A DNA stretch of 64,000 nt. Source: JAFGXT01 sp963677165 (GTDB taxonomy: Bacteria > Verrucomicrobiota > Lentisphaeria > Victivallales > SZUA-371). The notes under the pieces were generated by a model, which ran no database searches, was not told where the DNA came from, and saw only the letters and a list, made by a program, of their open reading frames with translations. This document shows positions 32,246 to 41,810 of this stretch, piece after piece (positions within the stretch are counted from its first letter, which is position 1; the number at the start of each line of letters is the position of its first letter). A program made the position numbers and the translations under genes. Where the stretch lies: assembly GCA_963677165.2 (NCBI GenBank), contig CAXXSX010000002.1:248001-312000 (forward strand), read 5' to 3'.

Positions 32246-34372
32246 CTACCGTATATTCTTCCCGGCAGTGTTTTTGCACTGAGGACATTTGGTATTGTTT
32301 GTAATACTGTTATTAGAAGCGGAAGACTGTTTGAAGGTCAAATGAATTTCATAATGGTTGGAATTTTCAATGAATTCAATTTTACCGTCCAGTATTTTGA
32401 CGAACTTTACCGCATCTTTATAATATTTACAGTTGGGCAGCGGTCTGGGGGCCGACTTCAATTCTCCTGATTTCAGGATAAATTTAATGAAGGTTTTACC
32501 TTTGAATGTATGCTCCTCAACCGTGATCGTATTATTGTCTTTGTGTCTGAGGTAGATACTGTACATTGCGCTGTACAGTGCGTCTCGGACAAACGTTTGA
32601 TCCGTGGTCATTGTAAGTTCTTTGTTTTTCAGCTTATAGGTATAAAGCTTTGTGTTCCACATCTGCATTGAAATGGAAGTGACAAATTTCAGAAGATCAT
32701 CAACCTTAAATGTTTCAATTTGAAAAAATGGAACCGAGGCGGGGTCGTTACGATGATAATATGCTGGCAGTTTTTGCGTGCGCATTACCACATCATCTTT
32801 TGCAGCCTGTTCCAGCCATGCTGGGATATGGCCCATACGCAGTTGGGTCTGAGCTTCAAACAGAGATTCCGGTTCAACGGCTTTGCCTTTTGACTCCAGG
32901 ATTTCCAGCTTGCTCGAATCAAATATTGCGCGTTTGCCGTGAAAGCCTACAATGATTGGTTTTACAAATGCGTTTTGCGCATGTTTTTTCCAGAAATCAT
33001 AAGTAATCAGTTTGTCACAGATATTCTCACAATTCCACAGGACAAGTCCGCGTAAGTGTTGTGGATAATCACGTACTCCGCCGGATGACCTGATTTGTCC
33101 GGTTGCGATATTGTCGAATAAAGAGTTTAAGGGTTTGCCGCCGTGCGAATCTATCCCGCCCATGCTGCGGCAACGATAAAATACTGTGCTTGAGGTGCCG
33201 TAGTTCAGGCTTGGTCCATGAGAGAAATTCGCCATATCATTGACGTATCCTCCAAACACGCCATTGGAATAGAAAATTACACGTGGCGTATGGTGGCCCT
33301 CATTGCCCGCTACATTGATATTCAATACGGAAACATGTGAACTTAAGGTAATAGCGGCTACCTGATTTACATTGATAAAGTTACAACGGCGGATGAATCC
33401 ATTATGAACCCCTTTGAACTTAATCATGGCCCAGCCGGAGTCATCAATTCCGCTACGGTGATGAATATAACCCTGGTGCCAGTTTCCCATAAATGTCAGG
33501 TCTTCAAAGCCTACTTCTTCAATCGGCTGATATTTTTTCAGAATCCAGTCGTATTCTGGTTTGATCTCAAAGTTTAAGGGGGCATAAACGGTTATTTTGT
33601 TTCCCTTGATCGCCTTGATTTGCATAATCTCGCAGGCATAGGATTTATTATTTGTAAGATTGGTCCAGCGTTTTTCCGGTTGATATGGCTTTATGAGGTC
33701 AAGGAACAGACCTTTATTTTTTGCATAAGATATAACAAACTGCCCCTCTTTCAGGCTGCTTGCATCTGCGACTTCAAACGTAAAACTGCCCTGGAGAGCA
33801 TGAGAAGTTATTTTTGTGATCGCTTTTCTGTTGGCCAATCGTGTTTCTTCTGCGGGAGAGTGGACCAGAAATAAGTTTCTGCCAAGATGGAGCCGGTGGA
33901 AATCGTGTGGCTTTCCACCGCCGAAGGGATGGATCAGGTGAAGAATCGTTCCTCCGGCCTGAGAACCGGCACCGCGGATTATAATATTACTTGCATCGAT
34001 CTTAATCGTGCGGCGTTTGGCCATATCCGTATTAAATATAAAACGTCCAGCGGGAAAGTATACAATGCCGCCACCGGCTTTTTTTGCGGCTTCCACAGTC
34101 TTCATTACCGCTAAGGTGTCATCCGTGTGATCGTTTGGCGTAGCGCCGAAGTTTGTTACATTAAAGATTTTTCCTTTTGGTGCAATTGCTTTTGTTCCGT
34201 AGTGGTATCCGGCATATGAAAAGTCAGGAATAACAGTTGGCAGCTTTCCGGTTTCTTTTTCCTGCTTGAACTGTTTCCAGACTGGAGATAACCCAGCCGT
34301 CGCGGTCAGGCAGACGGCTAACAGGGCAAAATTGGGGATAATATTCTTGAACATCATGTTTTTCCGTATCAA
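32246..34372 (-). CDS. Secreted right-handed beta-helix protein (pectate lyase superfamily)
   Basis: A 708-residue protein with a signal peptide (about residues 1-27). Residues about 68-130 match the pectate-lyase-3 type entry (N-V-T-N-F-G-A-T-P-N-D-x-T-D-D; G-G-I-V-Y-F-P-A-G-R-F; I-I-I-R-G-A-G). A parallel beta-helix follows to about residue 480, with a separate C-terminal domain (about 560-690). Substrate unknown; a lyase or hydrolase acting on an acidic or sulfated polysaccharide is likely from the family. The tail has an odd C-P-Q-C. Transcribed after the pseudopilin 12 bp upstream, near an IclR gene. Same family as the protein at 36111. Confidence 0.82.
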   Translation of the reverse strand: MIRKNMMFKNIIPNFALLAVCLTATAGLSPVWKQFKQEKETGKLPTVIPDFSYAGYHYGTKAIAPKGKIFNVTNFGATPNDHTDDTLAVMKTVEAAKKAGGGIVYFPAGRFIFNTDMAKRRTIKIDASNIIIRGAGSQAGGTILHLIHPFGGGKPHDFHRLHLGRNLFLVHSPAEETRLANRKAITKITSHALQGSFTFEVADASSLKEGQFVISYAKNKGLFLDLIKPYQPEKRWTNLTNNKSYACEIMQIKAIKGNKITVYAPLNFEIKPEYDWILKKYQPIEEVGFEDLTFMGNWHQGYIHHRSGIDDSGWAMIKFKGVHNGFIRRCNFINVNQVAAITLSSHVSVLNINVAGNEGHHTPRVIFYSNGVFGGYVNDMANFSHGPSLNYGTSSTVFYRCRSMGGIDSHGGKPLNSLFDNIATGQIRSSGGVRDYPQHLRGLVLWNCENICDKLITYDFWKKHAQNAFVKPIIVGFHGKRAIFDSSKLEILESKGKAVEPESLFEAQTQLRMGHIPAWLEQAAKDDVVMRTQKLPAYYHRNDPASVPFFQIETFKVDDLLKFVTSISMQMWNTKLYTYKLKNKELTMTTDQTFVRDALYSAMYSIYLRHKDNNTITVEEHTFKGKTFIKFILKSGELKSAPRPLPNCKYYKDAVKFVKILDGKIEFIENSNHYEIHLTFKQSSASNNSITNNTKCPQCKNTAGKNIR

Positions 34373-34384
34373 ATTAATTATGGA

Positions 34385-35131
34385 TTATTTGGGTTGCCAG
34401 AAGCTGGAGTTTTCATCATCTAAAGGAGCGAAGTCGTATGGATTGTAGGAAGAAACCCAGTCGCCCCGGTCTCCTTTGATCGATAGCCTGATAGACTCCG
34501 CGTGACCATCAACATATACTGCATTGGTACATTGTCTGTGTCTTACGTCTACAACCCCCCAGGTTGTTCCTGATGGAAATCTTGAAATCACCAGAAAATA
34601 TCCCCGTTCAATGTTGTCTCGAAAATATACATCCATTGCCAGCATGGTCTGACTGGGCGTTTTAAACTGATTGTTTTTCAGGTAGGTAATATGCTGTGAG
34701 GATTCTCTTACGGAATAATCCCAGAACCAGTTCATGCCGTAGCACGGATAGCGGAAAGCCCAGGGATCGTCAACTGTGTTATTGGGGGTATATTTATTAA
34801 ATTTTCCTTCCAGCTCCGGATCTTTACGCATTGACGGACACCAGAAAATACTTGCAGGAAGGTTACTGGCATGCATCAGAGTTTCCGCCCAGAAAACATA
34901 ATCGCCATTAGTGTTGTCCGGTCTCTGCATACAGGCAGGCGGTAAATGACCGTCATATTGGTCCATATAAAGATTGAAGGCGAGCCCCACTTGCTTCTCA
35001 TTGTTCATGCAGCTGATGCCCCGGGCCTTTTCCCGGGCACTGTTCAGTGCCGGTAACAGCATGCCTGCCAGTATGGCAATGATCGCTATTACTACAAGGA
35101 GTTCTATGAGTGTGAATTTTTTAATTTTCAT
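34385..35131 (-). CDS. Solitary pseudopilin with H-X9-DG tail
   Basis: A 248-residue protein. N-terminus M-K-I-K-K then F-T-L-I-E-L-L-V-V type helix (residues 6-28), with the conserved Glu at pilin position 5; the residue before the cleavage point is Lys rather than Gly. S-A-R-E-K-A-R, C-M-N-N-E-K-Q-V-G-L-A-F and a late H-X9-DG-H are typical of the prepilin H-X9-DG family. 12 bp upstream of the beta-helix gene on the same strand, divergent from the IclR regulator. Role unknown: such proteins are thought of as secretion pseudopilins, but no pilus machinery is here. Confidence 0.88.
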   Translation of the reverse strand: MKIKKFTLIELLVVIAIIAILAGMLLPALNSAREKARGISCMNNEKQVGLAFNLYMDQYDGHLPPACMQRPDNTNGDYVFWAETLMHASNLPASIFWCPSMRKDPELEGKFNKYTPNNTVDDPWAFRYPCYGMNWFWDYSVRESSQHITYLKNNQFKTPSQTMLAMDVYFRDNIERGYFLVISRFPSGTTWGVVDVRHRQCTNAVYVDGHAESIRLSIKGDRGDWVSSYNPYDFAPLDDENSSFWQPK

Positions 35132-35175
35132 TACATTGTCCCGTGTTTTATGTGTTCCATCTTCTTGGTTTGCAT

Positions 35176-35310
35176 TAAATAATATTTAATAAATTGTTTG
35201 TTGCTTAAACTAATTTTAACAGTAATAGTGAGAAATTGCAATGGTTTTTGTATAAAAAAGCTTGAATTTTATAATTTGATCATATAAACTAAATAATATT
35301 GAGCAAATTA
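35176..35310. promoter_or_regulatory. Direct-repeat operator candidates between pseudopilin and IclR genes
   Basis: TTAAATAATATTTAATAAAT (35176-35195) and CTAAATAATATTGAGCAAAT (35289-35308) share TAAATAATATT plus AAATT. One flanks each divergent gene, as expected for sites of the IclR protein. The region is AT-rich, so chance similarity is possible. GGGAGA precedes the IclR ATG. Confidence 0.45.
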
Positions 35311-35324
35311 CATGGGAGAGCCTG

Positions 35325-36092
35325 ATGATACAGGTAATTGAACGATTTCATAGAATATTGACAAAAGCAGTCGAATCAAAAAATCATGGTGTAACGGCAA
35401 AAGAACTGGCGGATATGCTGGGTATTTCCAGCGCCGCGTGTTCTAATATATTAAGAACAATGCTTGAATTGAAGTATCTGACGAAGGGACAGGTGCGTGG
35501 ATTGTACTTTCCCGGTCCGGTATTGCGGGATCTTGCCACAAATAATCTTCAGGATGCGGATTTGGTGGCAAAGGCAAAGCCGCTTTTTAAAGAACTGGCT
35601 GCTGATTTAGGTGAGATGGTGCTGTTGGTTAACGAAAAAGACGGAAAGCGTAATGAGTTAATTCGGGTACAGGGAAAAAACAATATCCTGATTGCTCCGA
35701 ATTACAGGCAGAACATAAGTTGTTTGTTTTCATCGACTACAGGTATTTTGCTCTTGGCTTATAAATCAAAAGAAGCGCGCGAGCTTTATTGGAATACCGC
35801 CGATCACGAGGGGAATATCGCACATGTTCAGACTCTTGAGGAGCTGGAAAATATTTGCGAGAAAATACGTCAAAACGAATTTTTTCTGCGCGGAAATATC
35901 TTTAAACCTCCGCAGGAACCTTCCAATTACAACTCCGCGCTGGCTTTCCCCATCTTCAAAAATGGAGAAGTTGTAGCGGCAGTCGGATTGTTGATTCCTG
36001 AGTTCAGGCTGACAGAAAGTCACTACCATAGAATAAGGCAGGAATGTGTTGCGGTGGTTAAAAAACTTACCCTTCTCCTTGAAGCTGTCTAG
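35325..36092 (+). CDS. IclR-family transcriptional regulator
   Basis: A 255-residue regulator: winged helix-turn-helix at about 5-70 (T-A-K-E-L-A-D-M-L-G-I-S-S-A-A-C-S-N-I-L-R) and the IclR effector domain from about 78 (L-F-K-E-L-A-A-D-L-G-E-M-V-L-L; S-A-L-A-F-P-I-F near 205; V-A-A-V-G-L-L). Length typical. It sits between two beta-helix protein modules and is divergent from the pseudopilin at 34385, so it probably controls that module in response to a breakdown product. The inducer is unknown. Confidence 0.88.
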   Translation: MIQVIERFHRILTKAVESKNHGVTAKELADMLGISSAACSNILRTMLELKYLTKGQVRGLYFPGPVLRDLATNNLQDADLVAKAKPLFKELAADLGEMVLLVNEKDGKRNELIRVQGKNNILIAPNYRQNISCLFSSTTGILLLAYKSKEARELYWNTADHEGNIAHVQTLEELENICEKIRQNEFFLRGNIFKPPQEPSNYNSALAFPIFKNGEVVAAVGLLIPEFRLTESHYHRIRQECVAVVKKLTLLLEAV

Positions 36093-36110
36093 ATTATTCT
36101 TCTGCCTGGT

Positions 36111-38780
36111 TTATTTACAATGTTGCTTCTGCCAGAGATAGATCGACGGGACCGGTGGTTTGGTGCCGACCGGAGTTGGCGAGGTTATGATTTTATTGTT
36201 TTTGTCAACCGCCGGTTTTATCGCTCCGGCAAAAAGTGTTTTGATTTTGCCGTGAAATATATTGTCAATGAAGTCATTCCCAGTACAATCCGGGGTCGTT
36301 AACAGAACTGCCGCCGGATCGGGGTCGTATGTAAAAAACTCGTTGCCGATAAATGTATGATCAAATGCGGCAAGCTGGGCTACGATAGCCGGTCCCTTGT
36401 AGCAGGTGAACGTGTTGTAGGCAAAGACATAGCCTTCATCGCTGCCGCCAAGCCAAATGCATGGAGCAATGGAATTGACTTTACTGTTATAGACTACATT
36501 TCTCGGCCCCTGCGGTCCGTGTATAGTTGACATCGGACCGTTAATAAAGATTCCATAGCCGTAGGAACCGTTGCCGGAACGGCTGATGATGGTGCAGTTT
36601 TCCACCAGATTTTCGACTGGCCATCCAGCATGAAGCTGCATGTCGCTGTCTTTGAAATATCCATTACGGATGACGCAGCCGGTACTGCCCCACTGAAAAT
36701 TAGGAGCATGACGCATTTTTGAAGCTTTGATACCGTCGGCGACGCAGTCGAAAGTGGTCTCGAAGGCAAAGTAGTTGGTGCCGCCGCCGTCCTTGTACCA
36801 GGCGTCGTGTACTTCCACGTTACGGATTTCACTATTTTTGGACAATTTCATGTCGATGGCGTTGCGTCCTGGTTTTATGAAAATGACATCCTTGACCTGG
36901 CAGTTCCAAGCGTATCGGATAAACATTGAGGATATCCATGTAGGATTGTCGCAAAACAGTTTCAGAGATTGTACTCCACTGTTTATAATAGGGCTGATAT
37001 GGGCAACCCAGGTTTGAGTTGCAGGAAAATCCATGCGTAATGGTTCTTTTACTTTAACCACTTTCCCGTCAACTTTTTCTACGGTAAGCATAGTGCGTCT
37101 TATCGCATTGCGAAACGGCTTTCTGGCATTGATCTGTTTGAGCCATTCGTTATCTGCCGTAGTACAGACATAGATTAGCATTCCTGGCTTTAGTCCTTTC
37201 GGGGTTTCCGCTAATTCCAGTTCTTTGCCGCCGCGTTTTGCCATTTTGAGCAGGGACCATTCTTTTTGCGGGTAGTTTTCCGCTCCGGCCGAGGGACACT
37301 TCCCTTCAAAAATCAGGGCTCCAATTGCCGTGATGTGTTCCCGCTGTTTCGGTTTGGCTGGATCGTATACAAATGATCTTGACAATTTGCTTACAGTACC
37401 GTCTTTCCAGGTGACTTCCGTGGAGAGAGTATTAGACCCGGAGATCAGGCCGGCTTGTTCCAATTTTGCGACCGGAAATGCGAGTTCAAATAATCCAGTT
37501 ACATAGCGTTCGGCAGACATTTGACGAACTTTTTTGCCGTTCAGGAATAAGGTTAGCACAGATTTTTCTTTTCCGTTTTTCGGATAGTTCAATCTGGCAT
37601 GAACCGCAATACGGTCTTTCGCGCCCAGGGTTTGACCTTCTTTCGAGGGACTGTAATATTTAATTTCGCGATCTTTCAGGTCGTAACTGAAATGGATCGT
37701 GGTTGCCTGAGGGCCTGAATTTCCGCTGCCTTTGATGATGATATTAGAATCCTTAATCAGCACCGGATGACTCAGTATATATTTTCCCGGCTCAATCCGA
37801 ATGATTGCACCACCTTGTTTTACCGCTGCTTTGACAGCATTATTCAGAGGCTGATAAATATCTTTTCCCGGTACTGCTCCAAATTCTTTCAGCTTGACAA
37901 TGTTTGTAGGCTCTTTGTATTCAGAAGTCATTCCGCTGTAGCTGAAATTCGGATAAACAATGCCATCGGGACCGACGACATCGGCAGCAGTAAGGGGATC
38001 GGGTTTTTTATATGTGCCTTTCCAGGGAGCATGATCCAGATATCGGGGATAATCTTTGGTATACTCTGGACCCTGACGCTGCTTATATGGATATTTAACT
38101 CCAAACTCCTGATTATATTTCGCCATGGATTTGTTATCCGGCGAAATCTTTTTAAAGCGTGTAACTGCTTTGGGGGAGTCTTTTGTCGCTTCATATTTTG
38201 CGAGTGATATGGTGAGAGCTACTTTCTGTCCTTTGGTAACCGGAATGTCCTGTATTGCAGGCGTATTGTGCCAGACCACGATGTAGTTTTTACCTTTTCC
38301 AAACAATTCCGGAGTGTTCTGGAAACAGAAGAATTTTTTATCAGCAGGCTTTCCGGCTATTTTCCATGCTTCCGGTATTCCAGATTTGCCTTTTATGGCG
38401 AAATCAGGATTTTTTATGGTTGTGCCTTCTGCCGATATTTTTTCATAGGCGATTTGAACTGGTGTGACTATTCCGTTGATTTTTGCGTATTCTCCTTTCA
38501 GGAACAAGGTAACGGTTCCGCTGCTCTGCGGTGTAAATGAAAGCACAATTTCCTGAGGCGCGGAAGATACTGTTGCTGCCTTGCAATAATAATTATAGTC
38601 GGCTTTATCTCCCTGCCAGCCGCATTTTCGGGCCATGCCTTTGAGTTTGAATGTTTTATTATAGATACTGCAGTCTTTGAATTTTATTTTATCTTTCAGC
38701 CCTGAAAAATCAATTCGAACTTGTGCATGCCCCACAAGAGAAATGACAAGAAAGCTTAATAATATTAGCGTTTTTTGCAT
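36111..38780 (-). CDS. Large secreted right-handed beta-helix protein
   Basis: An 889-residue protein with a signal peptide (1-19, G-H-A-Q). Residues about 20-200 are beta-rich and may be a carbohydrate-binding or fibronectin-like part. A pectate-lyase-3 type entry starts near residue 290 (V-K-L-K-E-F-G-A-V-P-G-K-D; G-G-A-I-I-R-I-E-P-G-K-Y) and the beta-helix coils run to the end (many N-x-x-x-x-N-x-I turns), interrupted by an insert at about 385-520. Same family as the 32246 protein. Downstream of the LacI-type gene on the same strand. Substrate unknown. Confidence 0.82.
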   Translation of the reverse strand: MQKTLILLSFLVISLVGHAQVRIDFSGLKDKIKFKDCSIYNKTFKLKGMARKCGWQGDKADYNYYCKAATVSSAPQEIVLSFTPQSSGTVTLFLKGEYAKINGIVTPVQIAYEKISAEGTTIKNPDFAIKGKSGIPEAWKIAGKPADKKFFCFQNTPELFGKGKNYIVVWHNTPAIQDIPVTKGQKVALTISLAKYEATKDSPKAVTRFKKISPDNKSMAKYNQEFGVKYPYKQRQGPEYTKDYPRYLDHAPWKGTYKKPDPLTAADVVGPDGIVYPNFSYSGMTSEYKEPTNIVKLKEFGAVPGKDIYQPLNNAVKAAVKQGGAIIRIEPGKYILSHPVLIKDSNIIIKGSGNSGPQATTIHFSYDLKDREIKYYSPSKEGQTLGAKDRIAVHARLNYPKNGKEKSVLTLFLNGKKVRQMSAERYVTGLFELAFPVAKLEQAGLISGSNTLSTEVTWKDGTVSKLSRSFVYDPAKPKQREHITAIGALIFEGKCPSAGAENYPQKEWSLLKMAKRGGKELELAETPKGLKPGMLIYVCTTADNEWLKQINARKPFRNAIRRTMLTVEKVDGKVVKVKEPLRMDFPATQTWVAHISPIINSGVQSLKLFCDNPTWISSMFIRYAWNCQVKDVIFIKPGRNAIDMKLSKNSEIRNVEVHDAWYKDGGGTNYFAFETTFDCVADGIKASKMRHAPNFQWGSTGCVIRNGYFKDSDMQLHAGWPVENLVENCTIISRSGNGSYGYGIFINGPMSTIHGPQGPRNVVYNSKVNSIAPCIWLGGSDEGYVFAYNTFTCYKGPAIVAQLAAFDHTFIGNEFFTYDPDPAAVLLTTPDCTGNDFIDNIFHGKIKTLFAGAIKPAVDKNNKIITSPTPVGTKPPVPSIYLWQKQHCK

Positions 38781-38823
38781 GAGAAAAACTCCTTTGATTG
38801 TATGTTGAAATTTATATGAATGA

Positions 38824-39834
38824 TTAGTTGTTATTTATTACCAGTTCCGGGGTAATAAGCAGTTTTTCCAAAGGGCCGGTATTTTTTACAGCTATCCGGT
38901 TCAACAGGATTTTTACCGCACTGCGCCCGATTTCTCTGGCGTGGATGTCGACTACCGGAGGCGTTGGATGAATTGATGCCAGAAGCGGAATCTCATTGTT
39001 ACAGGAAACAACCTCGATATCTTCGGGAATATTTATTCCGTGTTTGTATAATGCCATGTAAAGTTTTACGGTATCAATGTCTGCACAACTGAATATCGCG
39101 GTTATATCGGGATCGTTTTTCAGCAGCTCATCAACATATCCTGAGACATCCTTACCTAGAGGGAAAAGACATTTCGCCACTGGCAGTTCATAACTCTTCA
39201 TTGCATTAATAAATGCTTCTGCGCGTGTTTTAAAAAGACTATCCAAAGTATATTCTTCACAGAAAACGGCAACTTTCTTATGTTTCCGGGAATAGATATA
39301 ATCAGCCGCGACTTTTCCGGTCAAAGGATTGTTATAGGTTACATGGTTGATATTTACGAAACCAGTGATGTCGCCCATAACGCCGACGCATGGAATATTG
39401 TTTTTGGGAAGGATAAAATCATCTGAACCAAATATGATAAGTCCATCAAAATCAAAATACTTGTTTAGGTCGATTATTCCTTTGCCGGTGCGGGATATCG
39501 AGTATCTGCATTTCTGGTGCTGGGCCTCTTTCTGGGCTCCTTCAATCAGATCCATATACAGCGGCTGTGAAAGGTTGATGTTTTCAGAAGCAACCAGCAG
39601 AATTTCATGGCATTTGTTACCGTTTTTACGCGGCATTCGCATTCCGGGCCTTGGTCCCCGTCGTTTATCCAGGGCAGGCCTGCTGTAACCAAGACGCCTT
39701 ACCGCTTCTTTTATTTTGCTTCTAGTCTCGTCAGCCACGTTGGGACGGTTATTCAGAACCAGCGAGACCAGTGCGGTTGAGACTCCGGCTTCTGCTGCCA
39801 GATCTTTTATTGATATTTTTTTACTGTCTTTCAT
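38824..39834 (-). CDS. LacI-family transcriptional regulator
   Basis: About 336 residues. The N-terminal LacI helix-turn-helix (I-S-I-K-D-L-A-A-E-A-G-V-S-T-A-L-V-S-L-V-L-N) is followed by a PRLG-like hinge (A-V-R-R-L-G-Y) and a periplasmic-binding-protein-like effector domain (about 75-335; D-G-L-I-I-F-G-S; K-V-A-V-F-C; A-I-F-S-C-A-D; P-E-D-I-E-V-V-S-C). An ATG at 39834 is preferred; a TTG at 39840 overlaps the upstream stop. Translationally coupled to the pseudopilin and placed before the 889-residue beta-helix gene, its probable target. Confidence 0.9.
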   Translation of the reverse strand: MKDSKKISIKDLAAEAGVSTALVSLVLNNRPNVADETRSKIKEAVRRLGYSRPALDKRRGPRPGMRMPRKNGNKCHEILLVASENINLSQPLYMDLIEGAQKEAQHQKCRYSISRTGKGIIDLNKYFDFDGLIIFGSDDFILPKNNIPCVGVMGDITGFVNINHVTYNNPLTGKVAADYIYSRKHKKVAVFCEEYTLDSLFKTRAEAFINAMKSYELPVAKCLFPLGKDVSGYVDELLKNDPDITAIFSCADIDTVKLYMALYKHGINIPEDIEVVSCNNEIPLLASIHPTPPVVDIHAREIGRSAVKILLNRIAVKNTGPLEKLLITPELVINNN

Positions 39835-39836
39835 TA

Positions 39837-40538
39837 TCAAAGATTTTCGTGATTTATTTGTGAATCTTCTGTTTCCTCAAGTTTCTGTGATTTGACATGT
39901 CCGTCCATAAACAACATATTTGCCTTTTTATCATGGATGAATCCAATGCGGTAGTTTCCTGATGTATCCTTGAACCAGCCGGCTTCGTCGAAATATGATG
40001 AATAATTTGTGGCGGATATATCGGTTACTCCGATAATGCAACTGGGGTTCCGCAAACTGCTGATTTTCCGATAACAGGCCTGACCTTCCCTGGTGTAACC
40101 TGAGCCGTAATAACAGGCCATGACCCAGCAGTTCATGGTATAATCACCATAGCCGCGATCTGCTCCGCTTGACAGCTTGGTTGAAGCCGACGGGCAGTTG
40201 AATACATTGTTTGCGGTTGGACTTCTGAATTGAGAGTTTGATTGCCCTGCGTAACCAAGATATGAAGGTATTGGAGAATTTCCACAACCAAATTGAATCT
40301 GCTCGTATCCGCCCCACCGCTGATCCTGTGAGTAGTTGATATTACCGTCGTAGTCTCCGGTATAAAAATTGACGCCCTGACCAATTTGTTTCAGGTTATT
40401 CATGCAACTGCTGGCCTTTGCTATGTTTCTGGCGCGTCCCAGTGACGGTAGAAGCAATGACGCGAGAATTGCAATGATAGCGATAACTACAAGCAGTTCT
40501 ATGAGTGTGAATTTGTGGCTAAACGACAACTGTTTCAT
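39837..40538 (-). CDS. Solitary pseudopilin with H-X9-DG tail
   Basis: About 233 residues from the ATG at 40538, chosen because AAAGGACG is correctly spaced; an upstream ATG at 40610 would add 24 residues without a ribosome site. The prepilin-like helix F-T-L-I-E-L-L-V-V starts at residue 10 with Lys before it instead of Gly. Then R-A-R-N-I-A-K, C-M-N-N-L-K-Q-I-G and an intact H-X9-DG-H near residue 210. Its stop overlaps the LacI start region, so pseudopilin and regulator are coupled. Role unknown. Confidence 0.88.
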   Translation of the reverse strand: MKQLSFSHKFTLIELLVVIAIIAILASLLLPSLGRARNIAKASSCMNNLKQIGQGVNFYTGDYDGNINYSQDQRWGGYEQIQFGCGNSPIPSYLGYAGQSNSQFRSPTANNVFNCPSASTKLSSGADRGYGDYTMNCWVMACYYGSGYTREGQACYRKISSLRNPSCIIGVTDISATNYSSYFDEAGWFKDTSGNYRIGFIHDKKANMLFMDGHVKSQKLEETEDSQINHENL

Positions 40539-40771
40539 TTTATTCGTCCTTTCTTTATTCAGTTCTTTCTCCATACTACAATTATAAATTATGTCGGGAT
40601 AAATATCCATTAAAATGCTGTAAAATTGATATGTAATTCAATTAAAATTAATTAAAATTAATTTATTTAAGTGCTTTTTGAACGAAAAAATAATATTTAA
40701 TGAGTTCAAATTTGATTTGCTAATTTAATAATTAAATAAGACAAGTTTGCAAGTTATTAGGAGACTAAAAA

Positions 40772-40801
40772 AGCATAACCGGTAAGAATTCCGGTTATGC
40801 T
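40772..40801 (-). terminator. Rho-independent terminator of the 16-residue-repeat gene
   Basis: AGCATAACCGG (40772-40782) and CCGGTTATGCT (40791-40801) form a perfect 11-bp stem. On the minus strand it is followed by TTTTTAG (from 40771 down), 28 bp after the stop codon at 40830. Confidence 0.9.
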
Positions 40802-40829
40802 GAAGAGTTGACAAATATATTTTGTGTAT

Positions 40830-41282
40830 TTAGAAGCCCAGAGCTTTCGCTTTGCTGGCTGCATCTATTTTATTGCCGAGTTCAAGAGCTTTGACGGCAT
40901 TTTTGACGTCATTGTTATTTCCGATGCCGTTGACTGCTTTAATCGCTTTATCTACATCGGTTTTGTTTCCGGCGCTGTTAATGGTTTTAATTAGATTTTG
41001 AATGTCTTTGCGTTTTGAGGCAACCAGAATAATCTTCATGGCTTTGAGTGCATCGGCTTTATTACCTGAATTGCTGATTGCCTTAATGGCGTTGATCACG
41101 TCGTCTTTGAAACCGGCTGTTTTGAGTGCTTTAATCGCGTTGGCAACATCCGCTTTATTGGTTGAAGTGTTAATTGCTTTAATGGCACTGATCACATTAC
41201 TCTTATTGCCGCTGATTGTTCCGGCAAATAGTTGACCTGCGGAAAGAATGGCAACTGCAAAGAAAATAAGGCTTTTTTTCAT
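40830..41282 (-). CDS. Secreted protein of eight 16-residue repeats
   Basis: A 150-residue protein: signal peptide (1-20, Q-L-F-A), then from residue 26 eight tandem units of 16 residues (the last two 15 and 14) with consensus N-K-x-D-V-x-x-A-I-K-A-I-x-x-x-G. Starts at 26, 42, 58, 74, 90, 106, 122 and 137. Each unit looks like one amphipathic helix plus a turn, so the protein may fold as a short solenoid or bundle; it is basic. Own terminator and an AT-rich promoter region. I recognise no family. Nearby genes are glycan-degradation modules; function unknown. Confidence 0.85.
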   Translation of the reverse strand: MKKSLIFFAVAILSAGQLFAGTISGNKSNVISAIKAINTSTNKADVANAIKALKTAGFKDDVINAIKAISNSGNKADALKAMKIILVASKRKDIQNLIKTINSAGNKTDVDKAIKAVNGIGNNNDVKNAVKALELGNKIDAASKAKALGF

Positions 41283-41568
41283 AATACCCCCTTTATTGTT
41301 TGATGTAGTTCATCTTCACATAAACTGCATTTAATTAATAATAACTGATATTACTGGAAAAGGCAACAGGTTATTGTTAGGATTATATGTGATATCGGGT
41401 AAATAAATAGTTCGGACTAAAGGCTGTCTCTTCAAAAACTTACATGAATTTGAAGCTTTAAAGGCAAAAAATTAAAAATTTTTGATTGCGGGATAAAGTT
41501 TTTATAAAAACCTCCGATTTATATTAATGTGAAAATTAATCGACATGACGACAAGGAGGTCGTGAAAG

Positions 41569-41784
41569 ATGTTGGTAAACAGCAATGGCAATATATCGAG
41601 TAAAGATAGAGTACCGGAGGTCCCGGTTTGCAATAAAACAGAATTATTGGTCCGGGATGGGCGTAATTATGCTCGATTCGCAAATGAATTCTCTCGCGAA
41701 ATAGATGCTTCTGGAGGCGGACAGGAGTCCGTAACGGAGAGTGAAGGGCAAGGAGGAGTCGATTTGCTTTTGCAATTGCTGTAA
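41569..41784 (+). CDS. Small hypothetical protein with own terminator
   Basis: A 71-codon frame with AAGGAGG 11 bp before the ATG and a strong terminator 27 bp after the stop, so it probably is a transcribed unit. The sequence is Gly/Ser/Glu-rich in its second half with a hydrophobic end (D-L-L-L-Q-L-L). No family recognised. It could instead be the remnant of a longer gene or a small RNA with an incidental frame. Confidence 0.5.
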   Translation: MLVNSNGNISSKDRVPEVPVCNKTELLVRDGRNYARFANEFSREIDASGGGQESVTESEGQGGVDLLLQLL

Positions 41785-41810
41785 AGGATATAGACTTTAT
41801 TTCTCTCCAG

